38,584 nt of DNA from Myxococcales bacterium (GTDB taxonomy: Bacteria; Myxococcota; Bradymonadia; UBA7976; UBA1532), in contig JACKDM010000048.1 in assembly GCA_020633515.1 (NCBI GenBank), positions 1-38,584 on the forward strand, in the 5' to 3' direction. Positions 26,143-34,215 of the stretch are shown here, piece after piece (within the stretch, counting starts at the first letter, position 1; each line of letters opens with the position of its first letter). Below the pieces are notes generated by a model. That model did not search any database, had not been told where the DNA came from, and saw only the letters and a list, made by a program, of their open reading frames with translations. The position numbers and the translations under genes are program-made.

Positions 26143-26175
26143 ACAACCGTGACAGCATACACCACAACCACGACA
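26143..26175. promoter_or_regulatory. Direct repeat in an AT-rich divergent promoter gap
   Basis: ACAACCGTGACA at 26143-26154 and ACAACCACGACA at 26164-26175 are 12-base direct repeats (10 of 12) exactly 21 bases apart, two helical turns. They fall in the least GC-rich part of the gap 26017-26289 between P3 and the HEAT lipoprotein gene. They could bind a regulator of either gene. Nothing else of note is visible in the gap. Confidence 0.35.
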
Positions 26176-26289
26176 CCGATGGAAGCGCCCCCCGCCGGGG
26201 CGATGCCGCCGGAGCACCGGGAACGGGCACCTTGCGCGACGCGGGGCGGGCGGACTACATCTGCGAACCAGAACCCACGGAGGTGCGCG

Positions 26290-27717
26290 ATGCGGTGGCT
26301 GGTCCTGATGGCGCTGATCGTCGGCTGCTCGGACGGTCCCTCGGCGCCGACCGACAAGGCGGGCAAGGGCGAGGCGGCGGTGGCCGAGGCGACGAAGGCC
26401 GCCGCGAGCGCGAAGACGATCCGGGAGAGCGCCGCCGAAGAGACCTTCGACGTCGCGGGCTACGAGAAGCTCTTGACCGGGCTCGCCGCCTGCGAGGTCG
26501 GCGCGAGCGGCATCGCGCGCGACTGCCCGGCGTGGAAGGCGTTCGACGAGATCCGCCGCGATCGGCGCACGCTGATGCGCGACATGACGACCGAGCTGGC
26601 GGCGGTCGGGCGGCGCAACCTGAGCCACGAGAGCCCGGCGGTGCGGTTGCAGGCGGCGCGGCTGGCGAGCTCGCTGTTCGGCGGCGACGCCGAGAGCCGC
26701 GACGCGCTCGTCGCCGCGGCGCGGACCGAGCAGAACCCGCATGTGCTGCGGGCGATGCTGCGGGCGGTGCGCTCGTCGATCGGGCGCAGCGACGCAGTGC
26801 GGGACCTGCTGGTGCAGATGGCCGATCACCCCGACGAGCAGGTGCGGGTGACGGTGCTCGGCGCGCTCTCGGCGGGCTGGGCGGCGGGGACCGAGGGCAC
26901 GCTGGAGAAGGTGCTCGCGGCGGTCGAGGGCGATCCGTCGCCGCAGGTGCGGGCCTATGCCTGCCGACAGCTCGGCGATCGAGCCGATGAGCGGGCGCTG
27001 CCGCTGTTGGAGAAGCTCACCGCGGGTCCGGCGGGCGACGAGGCGCTGTACGAGGCGTGCTTCCGCGGCCTGATCGGGATGTGGGCGGCGCCGGTGCCGC
27101 ACAAGCAGCCGAGCGAGAAGGCGTACCGGCTGACCCTCAACCGCTTGCGGGCGACGCCGCGCAGCGAGCAGCAGCCGCCGTGGGGCGCGATCGCCAACCT
27201 CGAGTGGGCGACGAAGCCGGCGCTCGCGACGGCGGCGCCCTGGTACGACAAGGGCGAGCTGATCGAGGCGCTCGCCGATCTGGCCGGTGATCGGCAGGCG
27301 CACTGGCTGGCGCGCAGCGGCGCGGTCAAGATCATGGGCCGCCTCGGCGCGCGCCGGGAGCGGCTCGAGCAGCTCAAGGCGGGCTATGGCGACGTCGCCG
27401 AGGTGCCGGGCGTCGACAAGCTCGTCTACGACGCGGTCGTCGAGCAGCTCGCCCGCCGCGACGGCACGCTGGCGCCGCAGGGTGATCCGGCGTCGGTCGG
27501 CGAGACGGTCGAGGCGGCGACCGAGGCGGCGGGTGTGCCGGAGCTGCCCGGCGGCGGCGCGCCGGGGCCGGACACGGCGGCGGGCAAGGCGGCGGTCGAG
27601 GCGCTGGAGAACGCCGGCGAGGGCCGGGGCAAGGTCGCGGCGAAGAAGGTGGGCGAGGCGGTGGGCGAGGCGGTCGAGGACGCGCAGAAGCCCGATGACA
27701 AGGGCGAGAAGCGTTGA
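26290..27717 (+). CDS. HEAT-repeat lipoprotein
   Basis: 475 residues. GGAGG at about 26279-26283 supports the ATG at 26290. Lipobox LIVGC (Cys13). After a charged Ala-rich segment (20-60), residues 110-260 contain HEAT/armadillo-type helical pairs: SPAVRLQAARLASSLF, NPHVLRAMLRAVRSSI, DEQVRVTVLGALSAG, SPQVRAYACRQLGD. A second helical region ends near residue 385, followed by an Ala/Gly/Glu-rich low-complexity tail with heptad-like Val/Ala spacing. HEAT solenoids are protein-binding scaffolds; the partner is unknown. It is probably periplasm-facing. Confidence 0.8.
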   Translation: MRWLVLMALIVGCSDGPSAPTDKAGKGEAAVAEATKAAASAKTIRESAAEETFDVAGYEKLLTGLAACEVGASGIARDCPAWKAFDEIRRDRRTLMRDMTTELAAVGRRNLSHESPAVRLQAARLASSLFGGDAESRDALVAAARTEQNPHVLRAMLRAVRSSIGRSDAVRDLLVQMADHPDEQVRVTVLGALSAGWAAGTEGTLEKVLAAVEGDPSPQVRAYACRQLGDRADERALPLLEKLTAGPAGDEALYEACFRGLIGMWAAPVPHKQPSEKAYRLTLNRLRATPRSEQQPPWGAIANLEWATKPALATAAPWYDKGELIEALADLAGDRQAHWLARSGAVKIMGRLGARRERLEQLKAGYGDVAEVPGVDKLVYDAVVEQLARRDGTLAPQGDPASVGETVEAATEAAGVPELPGGGAPGPDTAAGKAAVEALENAGEGRGKVAAKKVGEAVGEAVEDAQKPDDKGEKR

Positions 27718-27752
27718 TGACTCGGTGACTTGCATCTCAGTGAGGAGGGACG

Positions 27753-28727
27753 ATGAAGGCCTTCGTGGTCGACGCGGACGACACCGATCGCTTCCGCGCG
27801 GTCGAGCTCGATGATCCCATCGCGAGCGGGCGTGACCTGCTCGTCGAGGTGCGCGCGGTCGGGATCAACCCGATCGATCGCAAGGTGCGCAAGAGCCGGC
27901 CGGGGCAGGTGCTCGGCTGGGACGCCGCCGGCGTGGTGCGGGCGGTGGGGCCGGGGGTGAAGTTCTACCGGCCGGGGGACGAGGTCTACTACGCCGGCGA
28001 TCTGACGCGGGCGGGGTCGAACGCGGCGTTGCAGCTCGTCGACGAGCGCATCGTGGGGCGCAAGCCGAAGTCGCTGTCGTTCGTCGAGGCCGCCGCGATC
28101 CCGCTGACGGCGCTGACGGCGTGGGAGGCGCTCTTCGAGCAGCTCGAGGTGCGGCGGGGCACGGCGCTGTTGATGATCAACGGCGCGGGCGGGGTCGGCT
28201 CGATCGCGATCCAGCTCGCGCGGCTGCGGGCGGACATGACCGTGATCGCGACCGCCTCGCGCACGGACTCGGTCGAGTGGGTGCGCGCGATGGGCGCGCA
28301 GCACGTCGTCGACCACCGCAAGGACCTCGTCGAGCAGGTGCGCGCGCTCGGCTTCGAGCGGGTGCCGTCGATCTTCTGCGCGCACGACACCGCCGGGCAC
28401 TTCGACGCGATGGCCGAGCTCGTCGCGCCGAGCGGGCGGATCTGCTCGATCGTGGGCGTCGAGGGGCCGCTGGCGGTGGGCAAGCTCTTCGGCAAGCGGG
28501 CGGCGCTCGTCTGGGAGCTGATGTTCACCAAGTCGATGTTCGGCACCGATGACATGGGCAGCCAGCGCGAGATCCTGGATCAGGTCGCCGATCTCATCGA
28601 CGGCGGGTCGCTGCGCTGCACGCTCAACGACAATGGCGGGGTGCTCGACGCCGAGAAGCTCGCCGAGGCCCACGCGGCGAGCGCGCGCGAGTCGATGACC
28701 GGCAAGCTCGCGTTCGCGATGGGTTGA
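27753..28727 (+). CDS. Zinc-type alcohol dehydrogenase / quinone oxidoreductase-like MDR protein
   Basis: 324 residues; GAGGAGG just upstream of the ATG at 27753. GroES-like N-terminal half with VGINPIDRKVRKS and VLGWDAAGVVRAVGPGV, then a Rossmann half with NGAGGVGSIAIQLAR binding NADP(H). The usual catalytic-zinc Cys and structural four-Cys loop of classical alcohol dehydrogenases are absent, so it groups with the zinc-free quinone-oxidoreductase-like MDR enzymes. The expected reaction is NADPH-dependent reduction of a quinone or an alpha,beta-unsaturated carbonyl. The next gene overlaps or closely follows, making a redox operon. Confidence 0.92.
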   Translation: MKAFVVDADDTDRFRAVELDDPIASGRDLLVEVRAVGINPIDRKVRKSRPGQVLGWDAAGVVRAVGPGVKFYRPGDEVYYAGDLTRAGSNAALQLVDERIVGRKPKSLSFVEAAAIPLTALTAWEALFEQLEVRRGTALLMINGAGGVGSIAIQLARLRADMTVIATASRTDSVEWVRAMGAQHVVDHRKDLVEQVRALGFERVPSIFCAHDTAGHFDAMAELVAPSGRICSIVGVEGPLAVGKLFGKRAALVWELMFTKSMFGTDDMGSQREILDQVADLIDGGSLRCTLNDNGGVLDAEKLAEAHAASARESMTGKLAFAMG

Positions 28728-28750
28728 GATCGTCGAATCCGGGGGAGATC

Positions 28751-29947
28751 GTGGCTGCTTCGTCTTCTGTTGCGCTGCCTCGCACGCTGGTGGTCGGCGG
28801 GGGCATCGCGGGTCTGACCGTCGCGGTGGCGCTGCACCGCCGGGGGGTCCCGGTCGAGCTCGTGGAGCAGGCGCCGGCGTTCGGCGCGGTCGGGGCCGGT
28901 ATCACCGTGCAGGCCAACGCGCACGCGGTCCTCGACGCGCTCGGGATCCCGCTGCCGGCCGAGGCGGTCGTGCCGATCGGGCTGGTGCAGATGCTCGATC
29001 CCCAGGGTCGCTCGCTGATGTCGGCCGATCCCGAGCAGTTCATGGCGGAGCCGCCCTCGGTCAACATCCACCGCGCCGATCTGCACGCCGCGCTGCTCGC
29101 CGCGGCCGCGGGGGTCCCGCTGACGGCGGGCAAGGCGGTCGCGGCGGTGACCGATCGGGGCGACGCGGTCGAGGTGCGCTTCGCCGATGGCAGCTCGGGG
29201 AGCTGGGATCTGGTGATCGGCGCCGATGGGCTGCACTCGGCGGTGCGGCGCGCGCTGCGGGGCGAGGCGGGGTGCCGGCTCGACTACGCGGGGCAGACCT
29301 GCTGGCGGTTCGCGCTCGAGGCGCCCGATCTCGTGCCGGCGGTGACGACCGAGCAGTGGGCGCCGGGCCGGCGGGCGGGGCTGGTGCCGCTCGCGCGGGG
29401 CTTCATCTACGGCTACCTCGTGCAGAGCGCGCCGGCCGGCAGCCCGGGGCCGGGCAGCGCCGATCCGCGGATCCTGCGCGAGCGGTTCGGGGGCATGCAC
29501 CCCGGGCTCGATCCGGTCCTCGACCGCCTCGGCGAGACGCCGGTGCATCACGGCGACCTCTACCAGCACCACGCGATCGACTTCGGCGCCGGGCGGGTGG
29601 TGCTGATCGGCGACGCGGCGCACGCGATGACGCCGAACGTCGGGCAGGGCGCGGGCATGGGGATCGAAGACGCCGGTGAGCTCGCGCTGCTCGTGCCGGC
29701 CCACGCCGCCGATCCCGCCGCGATCCCGGCCGCGCTCGACGCCCGCCGCCGCGAGCGGGTGCGCGGCGTCACCCGCACCGCGTGGACGATCGGTCGCGTC
29801 GCGCACTGGCAGAACCCGGTCGCCCGCTGGATCCGCGACGCGCTGCTGCGCGCGATCCCCGACCGCAAGGCGCACGCGCAGACGCTCGCGCTGTGGCGGC
29901 CGGGGATCGCGCTCGCCGAGCGGATCCGCGCCGCCGACGCTGTCTGA
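28751..29947 (+). CDS. FAD-dependent monooxygenase (group A, salicylate-hydroxylase-like)
   Basis: 398 residues from a GTG at 28751 preceded by GGGGGAG; a TTG at 28724 overlapping the previous stop (TTGA) is the alternative. The class A flavin monooxygenase motifs are all present: GxGxxG in VVGGGIAGLTVAVALHRRG, the DG motif in LVIGADGLHSAVRRALRG, and the GD motif in VVLIGDAAHAMTPNVGQGAGMGIEDA. Such enzymes hydroxylate aromatic or polyketide-like substrates with NAD(P)H and oxygen. The substrate is unknown. It likely forms an operon with the MDR reductase, which could recycle or act on the same quinone-type compound. It converges on the 29952 gene with a 4-base gap. Confidence 0.92.
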   Translation: MAASSSVALPRTLVVGGGIAGLTVAVALHRRGVPVELVEQAPAFGAVGAGITVQANAHAVLDALGIPLPAEAVVPIGLVQMLDPQGRSLMSADPEQFMAEPPSVNIHRADLHAALLAAAAGVPLTAGKAVAAVTDRGDAVEVRFADGSSGSWDLVIGADGLHSAVRRALRGEAGCRLDYAGQTCWRFALEAPDLVPAVTTEQWAPGRRAGLVPLARGFIYGYLVQSAPAGSPGPGSADPRILRERFGGMHPGLDPVLDRLGETPVHHGDLYQHHAIDFGAGRVVLIGDAAHAMTPNVGQGAGMGIEDAGELALLVPAHAADPAAIPAALDARRRERVRGVTRTAWTIGRVAHWQNPVARWIRDALLRAIPDRKAHAQTLALWRPGIALAERIRAADAV

Positions 29948-29951
29948 TCGC

Positions 29952-31073
29952 TCAGAACCCGAAGACCCAGCCCGGCCGCGGGTACTCGCCGAGGTCGACG
30001 AAGCGCCACTCGGCGCCGTCGCGGTTGAGGTAGAGCCACACCGTCTGCTCGTCGCGCCGGCCCTCCCGCGTCGTCGCCAGCGTCACGATCGCGACCGCGC
30101 GGCCGGTCTCGACCCGCGCGTGCACCCGCGGCGGCGAGACGGCGGTCACCTGCGGCAGCGTCTCGCCGAGCCAGCTCCGCGCCCGCGGCTGGCCGATGCC
30201 GGGCGTCCGGTCGGGGCGCGGCCCCATCAGCGCGACCGCGGCCGCCACGTCGCGGCGGGCGAGCGCGTCGCGCAGGGTCTTGGCGAGCGCCGCCGCGCCG
30301 TCCTCGGGCGGCAGGCGCTCGACGTCGAAGCGCGCCGGGATGATGCCCGCCAGCCACGCGATCACCCGCTCGCGGTCCTCGGTGATCGCCTCGAGCCGCC
30401 ACCCCGCGCCGCCGTCGCTCGCGAGCAGGTGGATCCGGTCGACCGCCCGCCCGCCGCGCACGACGTCGCCGGTGATCACGCCGCGCCCCTCGGCGCCGCG
30501 CGCGTCGACGACCGCGAGCGTCATCTGCTTGGTGGTGAACTGCCCGAAGAAGTCGTCGACGTCGCTCTCGGGCCCCGCCGCGAACGCCGGGCTCGCCGCC
30601 GCCTCGATCGGCGCCCGATCGGCCGCCGCGAGCGCCGCCGCGAGCCGATCGCCGAGCGCCCGCAGCGCCGGATCGACCGGCGGCCGCAGGCGCTTGCCGG
30701 CGAGGAACGCGACCGCGACGTCGAGATCGGGCGCCCAGTCGTCGATCCGCCAGCCGTCGGCGCCGCGCACCGCGAGCATCACCACCGGGCGCCCGTCGAT
30801 CCGCCCGGTGAGCGCCGCGCGGTCGCCGACGACGCGCACGCCCTCGACGGTGACGCTCGGCCCCGGCGCGACCTGGGCCAGCCAGCGCCCGGCGCCCTCG
30901 GGGCCGGCGGCGTGGAAGTCAGCGGTGAAGAGCGCGGTGATCGCGGCGCGGTCGCCGGCGCGATCGGCCGCTTCGAGCGCGCGGGCGAGCGCGTCGGGCG
31001 AGGCCGGCGCGGCGAGGGCGGGGAGGGGAGCGGCGAGCGCCGCGAGCAGGGCGGCGATCCGATGCGCGGCCAT
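29952..31073 (-). CDS. Exported protein with three tandem NTF2-like repeats
   Basis: 373 residues from the ATG at 31073. The signal peptide ends at about residue 21 (PALAA). The mature protein looks like three copies of a roughly 110-residue alpha+beta unit of SnoaL/NTF2 style, each starting with a Leu/Ala helix (ALARALEAADRAGD; RLAAALAAADRAPIEAA; LAKTLRDALARRDVAAAV) and ending with a W-R strand (DGWRIDDW; AGWRLEAI; AEWRFVDL). The domain assignment is by pattern only. NTF2-like folds bind hydrophobic ligands or proteins. It lies 4 bases after the 31078-31740 gene, so the two are co-transcribed. Confidence 0.72.
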   Translation of the reverse strand: MAAHRIAALLAALAAPLPALAAPASPDALARALEAADRAGDRAAITALFTADFHAAGPEGAGRWLAQVAPGPSVTVEGVRVVGDRAALTGRIDGRPVVMLAVRGADGWRIDDWAPDLDVAVAFLAGKRLRPPVDPALRALGDRLAAALAAADRAPIEAAASPAFAAGPESDVDDFFGQFTTKQMTLAVVDARGAEGRGVITGDVVRGGRAVDRIHLLASDGGAGWRLEAITEDRERVIAWLAGIIPARFDVERLPPEDGAAALAKTLRDALARRDVAAAVALMGPRPDRTPGIGQPRARSWLGETLPQVTAVSPPRVHARVETGRAVAIVTLATTREGRRDEQTVWLYLNRDGAEWRFVDLGEYPRPGWVFGF

Positions 31074-31077
31074 GGTC

Positions 31078-31740
31078 TCAGCCGAGCAGCCGCGCGAGGG
31101 TGCGCAGGCAGGGCGCCTCGCCACGCACACGGCCGGCGCGCTCGATACCGACGAAGCCCGGCACCGCGCAGGCGACCATGTCGCGCCCGCTGTCATCGGG
31201 GAAGCAGTTGCAGAACCAGTCGGCGGGGATCGGCTGCCAGCTCAACGCGCCCGTCGCGTCGCGCCCGCACATGGCCTCCGGGACGCCGCCGACGCAGCAG
31301 CCCTCGTTGTCGACCTCGCAGCGGTCGCCGATCAGATCGGCGCAGCCGACGACGCCGAGGTCGGGCTCGGGCGGCGCCATGTCGGGCTCGGGCGGCGCCA
31401 TGTCGGGCTCGGGCGGCGCCATGTCGACCGCCAGATCCGGCTCGAACGCCAGGTCGCTCGCCGCGTCGGCGACCGCCACATCGGCCGCCGCGTCGGGCAG
31501 CGCCACATCGGCCGCCGCGTCGAGCGGCGCGCCCTCGTCGACGTCGCGATCGGGCAGCGGGCCCTCGTCGGCGACCCGCTGATCGGGCTCGGGGCCCACG
31601 TCGATCGCGCCGCCGTCGATCGCCGCGTCGCGCATCTGCGCGTCGGGCCCGGGCGGCGGATCCTCGGGCGTGTCGTCGCACCCGAACGCCGAGAACAGCA
31701 CGGCGTTGCCGATGATCAGCAGTCGTCTCTCGATCCCCAT
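31078..31740 (-). CDS. Lipoprotein with Asp/Pro/Glu linker and C-terminal Cys-rich domain
   Basis: 220 residues; GGAGGA lies just before the ATG at 31740. Lipobox FSAFGC gives Cys21. Residues 22-130 are a low-complexity acidic linker (DAAADVA units, then APPEPDM repeated three times). The final 85 residues form a compact Cys-rich domain: C-x-x-LIGDRC-x-x-DNEGCCVGG, AMCG, WFCNCFPDD, VACAVPGF and a last Cys near residue 212. No family is recognised. It may be a surface-exposed binding domain held out on the linker. It is co-transcribed with the NTF2-like gene. Confidence 0.72.
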   Translation of the reverse strand: MGIERRLLIIGNAVLFSAFGCDDTPEDPPPGPDAQMRDAAIDGGAIDVGPEPDQRVADEGPLPDRDVDEGAPLDAAADVALPDAAADVAVADAASDLAFEPDLAVDMAPPEPDMAPPEPDMAPPEPDLGVVGCADLIGDRCEVDNEGCCVGGVPEAMCGRDATGALSWQPIPADWFCNCFPDDSGRDMVACAVPGFVGIERAGRVRGEAPCLRTLARLLG

Positions 31741-31777
31741 TCGGTCCTCCAGTCGGCTCGGCGTGACCATAACGCGG

Positions 31778-31791
31778 AACCGGTATCGGTT
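31778..31791. promoter_or_regulatory. Candidate operator palindrome
   Basis: AACCG (31778-31782), GTAT, CGGTT (31787-31791): a perfect 5-base-pair palindrome in a locally AT-richer patch. It sits in the 80-base gap between the divergent 31740 and 31821 starts. Confidence 0.35.
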
Positions 31792-31820
31792 TCGACGTCA
31801 CCGCCCCGCCCGGAGTCGCG

Positions 31821-32186
31821 ATGGAGATCTGGCTGCCGCTCGTCCTCGCCCTGCTCGCCCCGCCGCCCGCCGACGACGCCACCGCGGGCGCCTGCGAGAA
31901 CGCCGCCGATCACGCGGTGCTCGCCCGCAACGAGGCCCGCATCGACGACGAGATGGAGGACTGCGCCTACCGCTGCCTGACGAGCGACCTCGCCTGCGCC
32001 CGGCGCTGCGTGCAGGACAAGCTCCCGCTCACCCGCGCCTGCGCCGGCTGCTTCGGCGGCGTCGTCGACTGCACCACCTCCAACTGCAAGCTCGCGTGCA
32101 TGTTCTCCGACGCCGGCTGCCGCGCCTGCCGCGCCGAGCACTGCAACCCCGACTTCGTCACCTGCGCCGGCATCCCCGCGCGATAG
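31821..32186 (+). CDS. Small secreted 14-cysteine protein
   Basis: 121 residues; GGAG 5 bases before the ATG. A short signal (MEIWLPLVLALLAPPPADDA) is followed by about 100 residues with 14 Cys: one at residue 25, a CAYRC/CARRC pair set, then the dense block CAGCFGGVVDC, SNCKLAC, AGCRACRAEHC and a final FVTCAG. The even count suggests seven disulfides or a metal-binding cluster. The C-x2-C...C-x4-C...F-x-x-C-x-G pattern has the look of a recurrent myxobacterial secreted Cys-rich domain, but I cannot name it. Function unknown. Confidence 0.7.
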   Translation: MEIWLPLVLALLAPPPADDATAGACENAADHAVLARNEARIDDEMEDCAYRCLTSDLACARRCVQDKLPLTRACAGCFGGVVDCTTSNCKLACMFSDAGCRACRAEHCNPDFVTCAGIPAR

Positions 32187-32289
32187 CGTCATCGCCCGGA
32201 TTTGGCTCGCGACCCGCCCGCCGTCGCGGCATCCTCAAAGCACTTCGACGCCCCCGCGCCGACCGGCCCCCGATCGACCACGAGCTGCC

Positions 32290-34143
32290 TTGAGCCATCC
32301 CCCCGACGACGTCTTCCTCCTCGCGCGCCGCCGCCTGCGCACCCGCGCCGCGACCCGGCTCCTCATCGGCGGCGTGCTCCTCGCCGGCGTGGTCGCCGGC
32401 GTCGCCTTCCCGGTCATCGCCGGCGTCGGCGCCTGGCGGCTCTTGCTGCTGCCCCTCGCCGGCGGCGCCTTCCTCTTCGCCCAAGGCCTGCTCTGGCGCC
32501 GCGCCGCCCCCGACGCCGCGATCCGCCTCAGCGACGACGCCGTCTTCTTCCCCCCCGGCGTCGCCACCCTCAGCGCGCAGCGGGTCCCCTTCGACGACAT
32601 CGAGCTCATCCTCGCGCAGGTCGGCGGCGGCCGCGCCCGCGTCGTCGTCGGCACCCGCTCCCGCGTGCACGTCGTCAACGCCCTCGACATCGGCGGCGCG
32701 CTGACCCTCGAGAAGTTCCACGCCACCCTGCAAGCCCGCATCGCCCGCCGCCCCGGCGGCGTCGAGCGCCTCACCCGCATCGCCCACGGCCTCGCGCTCA
32801 CCCGCAAGCTCTTCGACCGCCGCGCCCGCGTCACCGAGATCATCCTCGGCCTCCTCGTCGCCGCCTACATCGCCGAGATCGCGACCGGCACCGTCGGCCT
32901 CTTCGACCTGCTCTCCGACGACATCACCGGCTTCGCCCGCCTCGGCGCGATCGTGCCCGCGCTCGTCGAGGCCGGGCAGTGGCACCGGATCATCACCGGC
33001 ACCGTGCTGCACGGCGGGCTGGTGCACATCTACCTCAACGGCATGGCGATCCTCGCCGTCGGCGGGCTGCTCGAGCGCCTCATCGGCGGCCACCGGCTGG
33101 TCATCATCTACGTCGTCTCGGCGATCGCCGGCTCGCTCGCCTCGATCCACGTCTCGGGCGGCATGCTCTCGCTCGGCGCCTCGGGCGCGCTCTTCGGCCT
33201 CGTCGGCGCGCTCGCCGCGATGCAGTGGCGCCACGGCCACCGCCTCCCGCCCGGCATCGCGCAGAGCCGCCGCTGGTGGATCGTCATCCTCGGCCTCAAC
33301 GCCGCGCTCCCGCTCGCGCTGCCGATGATCGACTTCTGGGCCCACCTCGGCGGCTTCGTCGGCGGCGCCATCGCCGGGCTCGCCGTGCTCTACAGCCCCG
33401 CCGCGGTGCGCCCCGACCAGCCGCCGCCCTTCGCCGTCGCCGCGCTCGCGATGGCGCTCGCCGGCGTCTCGATGGCCGCGCTCGCCGTCGGCGTCGACCA
33501 CGCCCGCGGCGACACCGCCGCGACCATCGCCCGCGGGCTCGACCGCTACCTCGAAGGCGGCGGCGCCGACCCCGACCAGCAGAACTTCCTCGCCTGGATC
33601 ATCGCCGAGGACCCCGAGGCGAGCGACGCCGCGCTCCAGATCGCGCTCACCGCCGTCGAGCGCGCGCTCGTCGCCGACCCCGACGATCCCGCCCGCCTCG
33701 ACACCCGCGCGACGCTCGTCTACCGCCTCGGCCGCGCCGCCGACGCGGTGCCCGACGCGGTGCGCGCGCTCGAAGCGGTCCCCGACGCCTTCTTCGCGAC
33801 CCAGGCGCTGCGCTTCCTGCGCGCGAGCAAGCCGCCGCCGATCACCGACGTGCGCCTCGTGCGCGACGGCGACGACCTGCGCGTCGAGGCCGACGCCGCG
33901 ACCGCCGCGATCCGGGTGCTCGCCGCGGTGCGGGTCGACGAGACCGACGCCGGCCTCGCCGCGGTCGTCGCCCGCGCCGACGCGCCAGAGACCCGCTTCG
34001 AACTCGCCCGGATCGGCCCGCCGCTGCCCGCGGGCGCGACGCTCGTGCCGCTGTGGGTCGACCGCACCGTCGCCGCCGAGGCCGCGACCGGGTGGCGGCA
34101 CTGGCCGCTCGACCCGCGCGCCGAGGCGCTCCCCCGGCGCTGA
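32290..34143 (+). CDS. Rhomboid-family intramembrane serine protease with extra N- and C-terminal regions
   Basis: 617 residues from a TTG start at 32290. Two membrane spans near residues 25-66 precede a roughly 115-residue cytoplasmic-type domain. The rhomboid core (about 180-375) has HIYLN with His246 and Asn250, GASGALFG with catalytic Ser298, and WAHLGGFVGG with His352, matching the Ser-His dyad and oxyanion residues of the family. A further span lies at about 392-412. Residues 420-540 look like TPR-type helices and the last 75 a beta-rich domain. Rhomboids cleave membrane proteins within the bilayer; the added domains are probably for substrate recruitment. The gap 32187-32289 shows nothing further. 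Confidence 0.9.
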   Translation: MSHPPDDVFLLARRRLRTRAATRLLIGGVLLAGVVAGVAFPVIAGVGAWRLLLLPLAGGAFLFAQGLLWRRAAPDAAIRLSDDAVFFPPGVATLSAQRVPFDDIELILAQVGGGRARVVVGTRSRVHVVNALDIGGALTLEKFHATLQARIARRPGGVERLTRIAHGLALTRKLFDRRARVTEIILGLLVAAYIAEIATGTVGLFDLLSDDITGFARLGAIVPALVEAGQWHRIITGTVLHGGLVHIYLNGMAILAVGGLLERLIGGHRLVIIYVVSAIAGSLASIHVSGGMLSLGASGALFGLVGALAAMQWRHGHRLPPGIAQSRRWWIVILGLNAALPLALPMIDFWAHLGGFVGGAIAGLAVLYSPAAVRPDQPPPFAVAALAMALAGVSMAALAVGVDHARGDTAATIARGLDRYLEGGGADPDQQNFLAWIIAEDPEASDAALQIALTAVERALVADPDDPARLDTRATLVYRLGRAADAVPDAVRALEAVPDAFFATQALRFLRASKPPPITDVRLVRDGDDLRVEADAATAAIRVLAAVRVDETDAGLAAVVARADAPETRFELARIGPPLPAGATLVPLWVDRTVAAEAATGWRHWPLDPRAEALPRR

Positions 34144-34215
34144 TCGATCGGCGCTGGCGGCGGCCCGGCCGCGGTTGATAGATCGAGGGCGTTCGGAACG
34201 ACAGCGGAGTCGGGC

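Noticed and set aside
24412..26289. Plus-strand open frame upstream of the HEAT lipoprotein start
   Set aside because: It is opposite P3 and includes an Ala/Thr/His repeat that is just the complement of the Gly linker; the lipobox and GGAGG favour the ATG at 26290.
34158..34175. GC-rich palindrome after the rhomboid gene as a terminator
   Set aside because: The stem leaves only a 1-3 base centre and there is no T-tract, so support is too weak to list.
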